Assembly (NCBI GenBank): GCA_900539945.1
Contig: UQDV01000007.1
Span: 1 to 64,000 of the forward strand
Direction: 5' to 3'
Length of the DNA: 64,000 nt
DNA from: an uncultured Faecalibacterium sp.
Lineage (GTDB): Bacteria > Bacillota > Clostridia > Oscillospirales > Ruminococcaceae
The first letter of the stretch is position 1; each line of letters starts with the position of its first letter. Under the pieces are notes generated by a model. That model was not told the DNA's origin, did not search any database, and saw only the letters and a program-made list of their open reading frames with translations. Both the position numbers and the translations under genes were made by a program. Shown one piece after another: positions 1 through 8,018 of this stretch.

Positions 1-1
1 T

Positions 2-667
2 GCCGCCGACGGCACCCCTGCCGACGGCACCCCCTTCCAGATCTTCAGCCGTGGCGTGGCCAGCTTCTTTGTGGGCTTTGGCCTGGACCAGCACTTTGCT
101 TCCGTGTTCATGACCATGTGCGTTTCCGCTCTGGCCCTGACCAGCCTGGACGCTGTGGCCCGTATCGGCCGTATGAGCTTCCAGGAGCTGTTCAGTGTGG
201 ATGACATGGAGCACGCTGAGGGCTGGCGCAAGCTGCTGTGCAACGTGTACTTCTCCACCATCATCACTCTGGTGTTCGGCTTCATCCTGACCAAGATCGG
301 CTACGCCAACATCTGGCCGCTGTTCGGTTCCGCCAACCAGCTGCTGAGCGCTCTGGTGCTGGCCACCCTGTGCGTGTTCCTGAAGGTCACCGGCCGCAGC
401 AACAAGATGATCTTCCCCCCGCTGATCATCATGCTGTGCGTCACCTTCACCGCTCTGGTGCAGCGCCTGATCGCTATGGTCAAGGCCATCAGCACCGCCG
501 CTTCTGTGACCATCCCCGCTGGCGAGACCACCTGGGGCGCTGTGTTCATCGCAAACGGCCTGCAGCTGATCCTGGCTGTCCTGCTGATCGTTCTGGGCCT
601 GAACATCGTGGTCCACTCCTTCAAGGCTTACCAGAAGGCTGAACAGAACAGCGAAGTCAAGGCCTGA
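2..667 (+). CDS. cstA: CstA family transporter, C-terminal part (5' end outside window)
   Basis: The frame is open from the left edge and ends in TGA at 665-667, so only the last ~220 residues are present. CstA proteins are multi-spanning inner-membrane transporters for peptides or pyruvate, induced by carbon starvation. The visible part has hydrophobic segments FVGFGLDQHF, MTMCVSALALTSLDAVARIG, VYFSTIITLVFGFILTKIG and a final VLLIVLGLNIVVHSF, plus the family motif WPLFGSANQLLSAL followed by LATLCVFLK. The protein ends in a short charged tail (KAYQKAEQNSEVKA). The family is confident; substrate cannot be read from this fragment. It is followed within 40 nt by a strong hairpin terminator and faces the minus-strand GNAT gene. 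Confidence 0.92.
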   Translation, partial: AADGTPADGTPFQIFSRGVASFFVGFGLDQHFASVFMTMCVSALALTSLDAVARIGRMSFQELFSVDDMEHAEGWRKLLCNVYFSTIITLVFGFILTKIGYANIWPLFGSANQLLSALVLATLCVFLKVTGRSNKMIFPPLIIMLCVTFTALVQRLIAMVKAISTAASVTIPAGETTWGAVFIANGLQLILAVLLIVLGLNIVVHSFKAYQKAEQNSEVKA

Positions 668-706
668 TCTTCCGGCTTTTGCTGAACTGAATCCGTAAAA
701 ACGAAG

Positions 707-746
707 CAGCCGCTGACAGTTTCACGCCGTCAGCGGCTGTTTTTTT
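707..746. terminator. Bidirectional intrinsic terminator between cstA and the GNAT gene
   Basis: A perfect 11-bp stem (707-717 with 729-739, CAGCCGCTGAC / GTCAGCGGCTG) is followed by seven T on the plus strand and preceded by five A, so it can end transcription of both convergent genes. Confidence 0.9.
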
Positions 747-747
747 G

Positions 748-1218
748 TTATTCTTCCGGCAGTTCCATTTCGTGTTCCATCGACACAAAGCCAAACCGCT
801 CATACAACGGCCTGCCCATCGCGGTTGCTTCCAGCGAGATGGCCGTTACTCCGCGCCGGTGCGCATCCTCCACCAGCAATGCAAGGGTATGCGCCGCAAC
901 ACCCTGACGCCGGTACTGCGGTGCCGTGTACATGTTCATGATGTATGCCTTTTGACCGGTGGAGTTGTGAACGGTCGGCATGACCTGAAAATAGCTCACC
1001 GCGCCCGTGCCAACCAGTGTATCTCCGTCCCAGACGAGATATGCCGTGTGGGTGTCCTCGGCAAAAGCCTTCCGGTAATAGGCCCGTGTCTGACACTCTA
1101 CCTCCGGCAACGGAGCATCATCCGGCAGCAGATTGGCCGCCCGCAGCACCCGGCAGCGCACCGTCACAAGCAATTCCAGATCTTCCAGCGTGGCTTTCTG
1201 ATATCTGAGGTTCAGCAC
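748..1218 (-). CDS. GNAT family N-acetyltransferase
   Basis: A 156-residue protein with the acetyl-CoA fold signature: AYLVWDGDTLVGTGAV (beta strands), then IMNMYTAPQYRRQGVAAHTL, the Q/R-x-x-G-x-A pyrophosphate-binding loop, and GRPLYERFGFV near the C-terminus. I chose GTG at 1216-1218 because GGGAGG lies 7-8 nt upstream and the alignment to GNATs begins there; the frame stays open further upstream but that part overlaps the hydrolase gene in another frame. The start overlaps the hydrolase stop by 7 nt, so the two are translationally coupled. The acceptor substrate is unknown. Confidence 0.88.
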   Translation of the reverse strand: MLNLRYQKATLEDLELLVTVRCRVLRAANLLPDDAPLPEVECQTRAYYRKAFAEDTHTAYLVWDGDTLVGTGAVSYFQVMPTVHNSTGQKAYIMNMYTAPQYRRQGVAAHTLALLVEDAHRRGVTAISLEATAMGRPLYERFGFVSMEHEMELPEE

Positions 1219-1904
1219 TGGTGTTCCTCCCAGCTCTGCAGCACGGCAAGCTGTACTTCGGTGTGGAACCAGTGTTCCCCGCCCTGCAGGATGGTCAGAT
1301 GTGCCCCGCTCTGCCGGCGGAACCGCTCCATCACCGCACGGGAGGTCAGCGCATCCTTGTCGCCGTACAGCACCTGGGTGGGTGTATGCCACTGCAGGGG
1401 ATGCTCCCGCACCCAGCACAGATACGGCCACGAAAGCGTTTCTCCCATCTCCGTGGGGATCTCCCCTGCTGCCTTCAGCTGTTCTTCGGTGACATGGGCG
1501 CCCTGCATCATGCTCAGGATGAGGGTTTCCATATCCACCACCGGGGACACGAGCAGGGCCTTTTCCGGCTTTTCTGCCCGCAATGCCTGCATAGCCAGCC
1601 ATGCCCCGATGCTGACCCCATAGAGCCGGATATGCGGCCAGACCGGCTGCATCCGGGCATAGACTGCCTGAATTTCCGGCACCACCGCCCACGGCAGCAG
1701 CTGTTCCGGGCGGTCCCTGCGCGCTCCGTGTTCGGGCAGGTCGATGGCCAGCACCTGCCAGCCTGCTGCGCAGGCGGTGTTTGCAAAGCGCTCAGCCTCT
1801 TCCTTGCAGCCGTTTTTCCCGTGGACATAAAGATACACCTTGCGGCTGCGCTCGCCGTACAGGATGGCCGGAACGCCCGCAAGGGTAAGATTTTGTTTTT
1901 TCAT
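1212..1904 (-). CDS. Alpha/beta hydrolase
   Basis: A 230-residue serine hydrolase fold protein. Visible motifs are the oxyanion strand LYVHGKNG (residues 25-32), the nucleophile elbow YGVSIGAW with Ser98 (G-x-S-x-G), the acid segment VLYGDKDAL (Asp184 or Asp182) and the histidine region GGEHWFH (His211/His214). A lid-like insertion lies between about residues 121 and 165. AAGGAG sits 8 nt before ATG 1902-1904. It forms a two-gene unit with the GNAT gene downstream. It resembles small lysophospholipase/esterase-like hydrolases; the substrate is not predictable from sequence. Confidence 0.88.
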   Translation of the reverse strand: MKKQNLTLAGVPAILYGERSRKVYLYVHGKNGCKEEAERFANTACAAGWQVLAIDLPEHGARRDRPEQLLPWAVVPEIQAVYARMQPVWPHIRLYGVSIGAWLAMQALRAEKPEKALLVSPVVDMETLILSMMQGAHVTEEQLKAAGEIPTEMGETLSWPYLCWVREHPLQWHTPTQVLYGDKDALTSRAVMERFRRQSGAHLTILQGGEHWFHTEVQLAVLQSWEEHQC

Positions 1905-1995
1905 AGAGAGATTTCTCCTTCGTCATAACCCCGGCACAAAAATGCCTGAGAGGGTTCTTTTCTCCATGATAGCACACCTGCCGCACAAACACAAA

Positions 1996-2036
1996 CAAAA
2001 AGGGGCCGCAGCACCCATAACAGGTACTGCGGCTCC
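1996..2036 (-). terminator. Terminator of rpsB-tsf
   Basis: On the minus strand a GC-rich stem (GGGAGCCGCAG with CTGCGGCCCC, one bulge) is followed by TTTTTG. It lies just after the tsf stop codon. Confidence 0.75.
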
Positions 2037-2058
2037 CGTTTTGCCTTAGAAGTAAAAC

Positions 2059-2979
2059 TTACTTCACCATGCTTGCAACTTCAGCAGCGAAGTCGTCAGC
2101 ACGCTTCTCCAGGCCTTCGCCCTTCTGGAAGCGGGCAAACTTGACGATCTTGATGTCGCCGCCCAGGTCCTTTGCGACCTTTGCGGTGTACTGAGCAACC
2201 GTCAGGTCGCCGTCCTTGACGAACTCCTGATCGACCAGGCAGTTCTCCTTGAAGAACTTCTTGATCTTGCCCTCGATCATCTTCTGCTTCACAGCCTCAG
2301 GCTTGTTGGCGGTCTTGGGATCGCCAGCCATCTGGACCAGCATGATCTCCTTCTCCTTGGCCACGACCTCAGCCGGGACAGAAGCCTCGTCAACATAGCC
2401 GGGGTTGGCAGCTGCAACCTGCATTGCGATGTCCTTGCCGTAAGCAACGAACTCGTCCTTGGCCTCGATGCCATTGGTGGTCTCGAAGTTGACCAGGATG
2501 CCGTGGGTGCCGCCGCCGTGGACGTATGCAGAGCAGACGCCCTCGTAACGGACGAAACGGCGGACCTTGATGTTCTCCTTGATGACCAGGATCAGCTCCT
2601 TCAGAGCCTGATCGACAGTCTCATCACCCATCTTGCAGTTCATCAGGGCCTCAACGTCAGCAGGGTTCTGCTCCATGATGACCTTGGTGGTGTCCTTGAC
2701 GAACTTGACGAACTTGTCGTTCTTGGCAACGAAGTCGGTCTCAGCGTTGACCTCGATGACAACACCGACCTTGCAAGCGGGGCAGTAATCAGCGTAGACC
2801 ATGCCCTCAGCAGCAATACGGCCAGCCTTCTTGGCAGCGGTAGCCAGACCACGCTCGCGCAGGATCTCGATTGCCTTCTCGAAGTTGCCGTCAGCCTCGG
2901 TCAGAGCCTTCTTGCACTCCATCATGCCGCAGTCGGTCTGCTTGCGCAGTTCCATAACGTCCTTTGCAGAAATAGCCAT
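2059..2979 (-). CDS. tsf: Elongation factor Ts
   Basis: EF-Ts (306 aa) is the cytosolic guanine-nucleotide exchange factor that regenerates EF-Tu-GTP. The N-terminal domain carries the expected MELRKQTDCGMMECKKALTE, and the EF-Tu-contacting signature VNAETDFVAKND is intact (about residues 78-89). The region near residue 66 has a CPAC pair (DYCPACKVG), a local insertion seen in clostridial EF-Ts; a role in metal or redox chemistry is only a guess. ATG 2977-2979 follows AAGGGAG at 8 nt. It lies 49 nt downstream of rpsB and shares its promoter and terminator. Confidence 0.98.
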   Translation of the reverse strand: MAISAKDVMELRKQTDCGMMECKKALTEADGNFEKAIEILRERGLATAAKKAGRIAAEGMVYADYCPACKVGVVIEVNAETDFVAKNDKFVKFVKDTTKVIMEQNPADVEALMNCKMGDETVDQALKELILVIKENIKVRRFVRYEGVCSAYVHGGGTHGILVNFETTNGIEAKDEFVAYGKDIAMQVAAANPGYVDEASVPAEVVAKEKEIMLVQMAGDPKTANKPEAVKQKMIEGKIKKFFKENCLVDQEFVKDGDLTVAQYTAKVAKDLGGDIKIVKFARFQKGEGLEKRADDFAAEVASMVK

Positions 2980-3028
2980 TTTTGTTATTCTCCCTTACAC
3001 GTTATTTGTTTGGTTGTGAGATGGGAAA

Positions 3029-3751
3029 TCAGGCGTTTGCTGCATCCTCAGCGGGAGCGGCCTCCTGGTTGCCCTGCTTGCCTTCCAGCACAGCGTCAGC
3101 CATAGCGCCAGCGATCAGCTTGACAGCGCGGATTGCGTCGTCGTTGCCGGGGATCACGTAGTCGATCTCGTCGGGGTTGCAGTTGGTATCAACGATAGCC
3201 ACGATGGGGATGTTCAGCTTGCGGGCCTCAGCAACAGCGATGCGCTCCTTGTGAGGATCGACGATGAACATAGCCTTCGGCAGGGTCTTCATGTTCTTGA
3301 CGCCGCCCAGGTACTTGTCCAGCTTCTCCATCTCCAGCTCCAGCTTAGCCACTTCCTTCTTGGGCAGCAGCTCGAAGGTGCCGTTCTCCTTCATCTTAGC
3401 CAGCTGATCCATGCGGTCGATGCGCTTACGGATGGTGCGGAAGTTGGTCAGCATACCGCCCAGCCAGCGAGCATTGACATAGTGCATGCCGCAGCGCAGA
3501 GCCTCGTCACGGATGGACTCCTGAGCCTGCTTCTTGGTGCCGACGAACAGGATATCGCCGCCCTCAGCTGCAACTTCCTTCACATAGTTGTAAGCCTCGT
3601 CCAGCTTCTTCACGGTCTTCTGCAGATCGATGATGTAGATGCCGTTGCGCTCGGTGAAGATGTACTTCTTCATCTTGGGGTTCCAGCGGCGGGTCTGGTG
3701 ACCGAAGTGCACACCTGCCTCGAGAAGCTGCTTCATAGAAACGACTGCCAT
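3029..3751 (-). CDS. rpsB: 30S ribosomal protein S2
   Basis: S2 (240 aa) binds late on the back of the small subunit. The N-terminal signature [22 protein letters not shown] and the later [33 protein letters not shown] are unmistakable. The open frame extends 31 codons upstream, but ATG 3749-3751 is preceded by CTGGAGG and matches the usual start. The tail is the common alanine/glutamate-rich S2 extension. First gene of rpsB-tsf. Confidence 0.98.
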   Translation of the reverse strand: MAVVSMKQLLEAGVHFGHQTRRWNPKMKKYIFTERNGIYIIDLQKTVKKLDEAYNYVKEVAAEGGDILFVGTKKQAQESIRDEALRCGMHYVNARWLGGMLTNFRTIRKRIDRMDQLAKMKENGTFELLPKKEVAKLELEMEKLDKYLGGVKNMKTLPKAMFIVDPHKERIAVAEARKLNIPIVAIVDTNCNPDEIDYVIPGNDDAIRAVKLIAGAMADAVLEGKQGNQEAAPAEDAANA

Positions 3752-3879
3752 AGTAAAATACCTCCAGATATTGTTTTGCCTCCGCACACCGTGATCCGGC
3801 ACCGTATCGGACGGCTCCGGACTGCCCTCCACCCAAAAGGGCACAAAAGGGCATAGTGATGCGTGTGTAATGCCTTGTT

Positions 3880-3908
3880 ATCATAGCACAAAAAGTGCAC
3901 GGTTGCAA
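3880..3908 (-). promoter_or_regulatory. Sigma-A promoter of rpsB-tsf with ~120-nt leader
   Basis: On the minus strand TTGCAA (3903-3908), a 17-bp spacer and TATGAT (3880-3885). Transcription would start near 3873, leaving about 120 nt of untranslated leader before rpsB. Firmicute rpsB leaders often hold an S2-binding autoregulatory structure; this one was not folded. Confidence 0.75.
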
Positions 3909-3951
3909 GAGTTTTTCTCTGTTTTGTCCAAAAAAGTTTCCGGATTTTTGC

Positions 3952-5898
3952 TTATTTGCCTTTGGCGGGCTCTGCCACGCTTTCCAGCCCCATGCGGGTG
4001 AGGGCATAGCCCTTGCCAAACATCAGGTCATATTGCAGCATCCAGTGCTCCTGGGTCCAGCGCTGCTGGAACTCGGTGGGTTCCAGCGTGGTGGTGCCGT
4101 CCAGGTTCATGGTCACGCCGCGGGTGCAGGCGCGGCTGGCCACCCGGAGCTGCCGGTTCAGGAACTGGAAGTACAGCGGCTGCTGCAGGCCGTAGAGGTT
4201 CATCATCACCGGCGAGATGTCGTAGGCGGCAATGGTGCCCAGGTCCACCTGTGCGTCACTGTAGTTGGACCACAGGAGCAGCGTGGTCTGGTGCAGGCGG
4301 GGGTCCGCGCTGGAATCGCTGGCATAGCCGGTGGTGGTGTACACGTCGTAGTTGGAGTCGATGGGGTTGTAGTGGTCGCCCCAGAACACCAGAATGACCG
4401 GCTCATCCACCTGCGAGAAGTACGCCGTCAGCTTGCCCAGCATGGCGTCGGCGTCCCGGATGCCGGTGGCAAAGTCCTCCAGCGCGCCCACCGTGCTGGC
4501 CTTCATGCCCGCCGGGTGTTCCAGCACCTTCACGCGCTGGTCGTCGGGGTAGTTGTCCTTATTATAATTGGTATGATTCTGCATGGTGACTGCGTGCAGG
4601 AACACCGGCTCGTCGGAGGATGCCTTCATCTTCTCATACTGGCCGATGATCTGGTCTGCCATGGAATCATCCGTGACCAGGCCGTTCGTCCAATAGTGTT
4701 TGCGCACCTTGGTCACACCATGCATGTCTTCCAGACTGATAAAATCATCCAGTCCCAGGTTGGGGTAAGCCGTGTCGCGGCTCCAGTACTTGGCCCAGAA
4801 GCAGTGCACGGCGGCCGTCTGGTAGCCCTGCGTCTTGAGGTAGCTGGGCAGGGCGAACATGGGCTTGGTGACGTGCTGCTGATAGGGCTTGGAGCCGCTG
4901 GGCAGGAAGGACGCCGAATAGCCGGTCAGAGCCTCGAACTCCACATCACAGGTGCCACCGCCAAAGCTGGGGCTGTAGGCCCGACCATAGGCGCTGGTCT
5001 GCTGCAGGGCGTGCAAGTTGGCCGACACATCCGTGTCGAACTTGATGCCGTACTGTTCCAGCTCCGACACATCCCAGTAGGACTCGTTCATCACATAAAT
5101 AATGGTAGGCTTTTTTACCTGCTCGTCCTTGGCGGTGGTGGCCGCGTAGCTGGTGGGGTACAGCGGGCTGGTGGAGAACTTCCGGCTCTCGTCCACATTG
5201 TCCAGAATGGCATCCACCGTCTCTTCTGAGTAGTTGTCCGGCTTGTCGATCTCCAGATTGGACAGGTTGGTCATAAAGCCGGTGACAACACCATAGTAGC
5301 GGTAATAGCGGTCCTGCATCCAGGCGTCCGGCACGATGCCGATGGCCTGGCAGACGGCCGGCTGCAAATACACGCCAAAAATCAGCAGGCACAGGGCCGC
5401 TGCGGTGGCCGCACTGCCCGCCACACGGGGCAGCCAGCGCTGTTTATGCCGCCCACGGTACAGGAAAAAGCTGCCCGCCATCAGCGCCAGTTCCACCACG
5501 ACCGTGACGATCATGCTGGTCTGGATCTTGATGCCGGCAGCGGACGCCACACCGGCGGCCTCCGACACCTGTGCCAGATCCCAGGGCAGGAAGGGTTCAC
5601 CGCGCAGCTGCAGGGTATAGAAATTCACCGCGCAGGGTACGCAGCCCAGTACCGCCATGCCCAGCGTAGACAGGGGCGGCAGCCGGAAGATCCAGTCCAG
5701 CAGCAGCCAGATCAGAAACAGGAACAGCCATGCCAGCAGATAGGCCTCGGCATGGGGGAAAATAAAGTTTGTAACGGTGTCCGCCGTCAGCGCACCGCGG
5801 GCGATCCACTCGCCCAGCAGCATCGTGATCAGCGATGCCGCCAGCGGGAACGCCATGCGGGCCACCAGAAGCGGCTTGGGAGTTTTCAACGAATTCAT
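3952..5898 (-). CDS. LtaS-like membrane sulfatase/phosphoglycerol transferase
   Basis: A 648-residue protein with about five N-terminal membrane helices (residues ~15-190) followed by an extracellular alkaline-phosphatase-type domain. The catalytic layout of lipoteichoic-acid synthases is visible: IIYVMNESYWDV (metal-binding Glu), SPSFGGGTCDVEFEALTG (nucleophile Thr), and the late FWGDHYNPID (Asp-His metal ligands). Family members transfer glycerol-phosphate from phosphatidylglycerol to a growing polymer or a glycan on the outer face of the membrane. I chose ATG 5896-5898 because GGAAAGGA lies 8 nt before it; a GTG six codons upstream overlaps that SD. Whether it makes LTA or decorates another glycan cannot be told. 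Confidence 0.88.
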   Translation of the reverse strand: MNSLKTPKPLLVARMAFPLAASLITMLLGEWIARGALTADTVTNFIFPHAEAYLLAWLFLFLIWLLLDWIFRLPPLSTLGMAVLGCVPCAVNFYTLQLRGEPFLPWDLAQVSEAAGVASAAGIKIQTSMIVTVVVELALMAGSFFLYRGRHKQRWLPRVAGSAATAAALCLLIFGVYLQPAVCQAIGIVPDAWMQDRYYRYYGVVTGFMTNLSNLEIDKPDNYSEETVDAILDNVDESRKFSTSPLYPTSYAATTAKDEQVKKPTIIYVMNESYWDVSELEQYGIKFDTDVSANLHALQQTSAYGRAYSPSFGGGTCDVEFEALTGYSASFLPSGSKPYQQHVTKPMFALPSYLKTQGYQTAAVHCFWAKYWSRDTAYPNLGLDDFISLEDMHGVTKVRKHYWTNGLVTDDSMADQIIGQYEKMKASSDEPVFLHAVTMQNHTNYNKDNYPDDQRVKVLEHPAGMKASTVGALEDFATGIRDADAMLGKLTAYFSQVDEPVILVFWGDHYNPIDSNYDVYTTTGYASDSSADPRLHQTTLLLWSNYSDAQVDLGTIAAYDISPVMMNLYGLQQPLYFQFLNRQLRVASRACTRGVTMNLDGTTTLEPTEFQQRWTQEHWMLQYDLMFGKGYALTRMGLESVAEPAKGK

Positions 5899-6040
5899 GG
5901 GTCCGATCCTTTCCACATCTACCAGCAGAATCTCCTCGGTTCGTGCTTTTGCACAAGCCTTCTGCGATTATTATAGTCATTCCTCCGAAAATGTCCACCC
6001 CTGTTTTACAAAAAAATTACCCGTTTTTTGTAAAATCTGC

Positions 6041-6334
6041 TCAGAGCCCCAGCCTTGCGCGCAGGCTCTGCCACAGCCCGGGCTTCGAGGGCGCAGCCGA
6101 GGGCAGCTGGGTATGCACCAGCACTGCGTCGGTGCCGATGGTCTCGATCTCCTGCCACGGAATGGTCAGGTTCTCTTCCCTGCCCAGCAGGCCGAACAGA
6201 CGGGGCCGCCCCAGCAGGATCAGGCTCTGCAGACGGGCGGTGGCGGGATCAAAGGCCAGATCATCGGCCCGGCCCAGGCACACCCCCTGCTCCAGCTGCA
6301 CAACTTCCTTTTCGCAAAGTTCCCGGATGGTCAC
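6041..6334 (-). CDS. YlmC/YmxH-like PRC-barrel domain protein
   Basis: A 97-residue protein with a PRC-barrel: MTIRELCEKEVVQLEQGVCLGRADDLAFDPATA is the typical opening of the clostridial YlmC/YmxH family, some members of which are expressed in sporulation. The middle IPWQEIETIGTDAVLV is the second conserved strand pair. Start is GTG 6332-6334, preceded by GGGGAGAGG. No catalytic residues are expected; the domain mediates protein or RNA contacts. Its role here is not known, especially if the strain does not sporulate. Confidence 0.78.
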   Translation of the reverse strand: MTIRELCEKEVVQLEQGVCLGRADDLAFDPATARLQSLILLGRPRLFGLLGREENLTIPWQEIETIGTDAVLVHTQLPSAAPSKPGLWQSLRARLGL

Positions 6335-6417
6335 AGCACCTCTCCCCTCTCTGCCACCAGCCTATGCGGCCCGGGCCGCGTCCATGCAAAAAGCGGTGGA
6401 AAAGCACCGCCGGGTTG

Positions 6418-6426
6418 TGGTATACT
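6418..6426 (+). promoter_or_regulatory. Extended -10 promoter of the HAD gene
   Basis: TGG-TATACT (TG at 6418-6419, -10 at 6421-6426) lies 44 nt before the HAD start codon; no good -35 is seen. Confidence 0.5.
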
Positions 6427-6469
6427 GGAGCTGTTCCCCATCAACTCTGAATAAAGCGAGGCAGCTTGT

Positions 6470-7084
6470 ATGTATAAAAGTATCGTGTTTGACCTGGGCG
6501 GCGTGATGATCGACTTTGACCCCAGGGGCTATCTGGTGGACCGCCTGTGCAACGCCGAGACCGAGGAAGAGGTCTACGACCTGACCTTTGGCAGCGAGGA
6601 ATGGAAGCTGCTGGATGCCGGGCTCATCTCCCGCTTTGACGGCAACCACCGGATGCTGGAAAAGGCCCGGGCTGCGGGCCGTGCCTTTGAGGTGCAGGGC
6701 GTGCTGGATGACTGGCTGCACATCCTGCGGCCCCGGCACCGGATGGAAGAGCTGGTGCGCCGCCTGAAGAGCCACGGCTACTGCGTGTACTACCTGAGCA
6801 ACATCCCGCAGGATGTGCTGGACCTGCTCCGGGACCGGGGCGTGCTGGACGGCTTTGACGGTGGTGTGGCTTCCTGTGAGGTGCACGTCAACAAGCCGGA
6901 CCCGAAGATCTACAAGGCCCTGCTGGACAAGTATTCTCTCAAGGCCGAGGAGTGCGTGTTCATCGACGACCGGCTGGAGAATGTGCAGGCCGCCTTTGCG
7001 CTGGGCTTTGCCGGCATCCAGATGAAGGACAGCGTCGGCACCCTGGTGCGCAGCCTTGCCACCTGCAACGTGACGCTGCGGTAA
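6470..7084 (+). CDS. HAD superfamily phosphatase (subfamily IA, YihX-like)
   Basis: A 204-residue HAD hydrolase. Motif I is VFDLGGVMIDFD (nucleophile Asp8; the +2 position is Gly, as in the YihX/epoxide-hydrolase-like branch), motif II is YYLSN (Ser/Asn), motif III is the Lys in NKPDPKIY, and motif IV is FIDDRLENV. An alpha-helical cap lies between residues ~15 and 85. YihX-type enzymes dephosphorylate sugar phosphates such as glucose-1-phosphate; the actual substrate is open. GAGG lies 8 nt upstream of the ATG. It is a single-gene unit between its own promoter and a strong terminator. Confidence 0.88.
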   Translation: MYKSIVFDLGGVMIDFDPRGYLVDRLCNAETEEEVYDLTFGSEEWKLLDAGLISRFDGNHRMLEKARAAGRAFEVQGVLDDWLHILRPRHRMEELVRRLKSHGYCVYYLSNIPQDVLDLLRDRGVLDGFDGGVASCEVHVNKPDPKIYKALLDKYSLKAEECVFIDDRLENVQAAFALGFAGIQMKDSVGTLVRSLATCNVTLR

Positions 7085-7097
7085 CCTTTCTACAGAC

Positions 7098-7140
7098 AAA
7101 CAGCCCCCGCCGGGCATTCTCCTCCCGGCGGGGGCTGTTT
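7098..7140. terminator. Bidirectional terminator after the HAD gene
   Basis: A perfect 17-bp stem (7098-7114 with 7124-7140) whose outer pairs are A/T runs, so it works for both convergent genes. Confidence 0.92.
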
Positions 7141-7153
7141 CTTGTGTGCAGAA

Positions 7154-7312
7154 TTACTTTTCCTCGTAGTTCTGGCAGTAGTGCGGGGTGCCTTCCTGCT
7201 GCGTATTGCAGGTGCACTGCTCGGTCACTTTGATCTGCGGCAGGTCACATTTGCAGCCGGCCACATTGTGGCAGCATGCGCAGACATCACAGGTAACACC
7301 GATGTTTTCCAT
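7154..7312 (-). CDS. DUF1540 small cysteine-rich protein
   Basis: A 52-residue protein with nine cysteines, beginning MENIGVTCDVCACCHNVAGC and ending QCTCNTQQEGTPHYCQNYEEK. The pattern of CxxCxCC, CKC and CTC plus a last Cys matches the DUF1540 family of small presumed metal-binding proteins of Firmicutes. AGAGGTG lies 7 nt before ATG 7310-7312. It is the last gene of a run with the YgbA-like gene 44 nt upstream. Function is unknown; metal storage or redox buffering is an inference from the cysteines. Confidence 0.82.
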   Translation of the reverse strand: MENIGVTCDVCACCHNVAGCKCDLPQIKVTEQCTCNTQQEGTPHYCQNYEEK

Positions 7313-7356
7313 ATTGATCACCTCTCTGCAGACAGGATGCCCCGTCTGCCGGGCGA

Positions 7357-7716
7357 TTATGCATCTGTTTTTTGCGCTTCCCGTTTTGCCTTGAGGGTCA
7401 CCGCCACATGTTTCACGGACAGCACCGGGTGCACCGGCAGCATCCGGGGACCGGCCCAACGCATCACCGCGCGGATCTGCTCCCGCATGGCGGGCTTGTA
7501 GCAGTGCACTTTGCAGGCCGAACAGAAGGTCTTGGTCTCCATGAACGGGCATTTGTCAATGCGGGCCAGTGCGTAGTCCTGCAGTTCCTGACAGGCCGGG
7601 CACAGCTGCCCTTTGGGTGTTTTGTGCTGTTTGCGGCAGTAAAGCGCGATCATCTCGCTCACCAGCAATTTTTCGTCGGCACGTTTTTTGTCTAAGTTCT
7701 TCGGAGTCTCCTTCAT
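7357..7716 (-). CDS. YgbA-like protein (nitrous oxide-stimulated promoter family)
   Basis: A 119-residue protein that matches the YgbA_NO family along its length: SEMIALYCRKQHKTPKGQLCPACQEL, KCPFMETKTFCSACKVHCYKP, then MREQIRAVMRWAGPRMLPVHPVLSVKHV. In Enterobacteria ygbA responds to nitrosative stress. Cysteines CPAC, C, CSAC and HC suggest a metal or Fe-S site. I chose ATG 7714-7716 with AGGAGG 10 nt upstream; an ATG three codons earlier is only 1 nt from that SD. The gene follows a 32-codon ORF by 23 nt and precedes DUF1540. Confidence 0.85.
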   Translation of the reverse strand: MKETPKNLDKKRADEKLLVSEMIALYCRKQHKTPKGQLCPACQELQDYALARIDKCPFMETKTFCSACKVHCYKPAMREQIRAVMRWAGPRMLPVHPVLSVKHVAVTLKAKREAQKTDA

Positions 7717-7739
7717 GAGATCCATTCCTCCTGCTGTTT

Positions 7740-7838
7740 TTACTCCCGCTTCCGGCCTGAGCGCACCGCTGCACGGCGCACTGCATGACGCAGCACCGCA
7801 AAGCAGGCTGTCACTCCAACTGCCACCACCACTGCCAT
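7740..7838 (-). CDS. Predicted 32-residue membrane peptide upstream of ygbA
   Basis: A short frame with AAGGA 8 nt before ATG. The first ~17 residues are hydrophobic (MAVVVAVGVTACFAVL) and the rest is strongly basic (RHAVRR ... RSGRKRE), the profile of a single-pass small membrane protein with a cytoplasmic basic tail. It lies inside the transcript that starts near 7965 and ends 23 nt before the YgbA start, so coupling is plausible. I do not recognise the family; it could also be a chance frame. Confidence 0.4.
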   Translation of the reverse strand: MAVVVAVGVTACFAVLRHAVRRAAVRSGRKRE

Positions 7839-7971
7839 ACACACTGTCCTTCCAAAACCAAACGGCAGGGGCCGAGAGCGCTGTACCGCGCCCATCTTAT
7901 CCCCTGCCGCATGTATTTACGTTCTTCTGTACAGGGCTGTCCGCAGTAGAACTGCCGGAACCGGTCCTATT

Positions 7972-8000
7972 AGTTTAGACGAACAAACCCCATTTGTCAA
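7972..8000 (-). promoter_or_regulatory. Sigma-A promoter of the sORF-ygbA-DUF1540 unit
   Basis: Minus-strand TTGACA (7995-8000), 17-bp spacer, TAAACT (7972-7977). The transcript has a long leader that contains a CGGCAGGGG/CCCCTGCCG stem (about 7863-7913) before the small ORF. Confidence 0.7.
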
Positions 8001-8018
8001 GAGACGCCCGGTCTGTGA

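Noticed and set aside
1219..1692. An N-terminal extension of the GNAT frame up to 1692.
   Set aside because: It overlaps the hydrolase gene in another frame, has no GNAT similarity and no SD.
1938..1960. A CTCTCAGGCA string upstream of the hydrolase on the minus strand, reminiscent of a glycine riboswitch, and a CTGAGAGG string on the plus strand like TPP.
   Set aside because: The other conserved helices of either riboswitch are missing.
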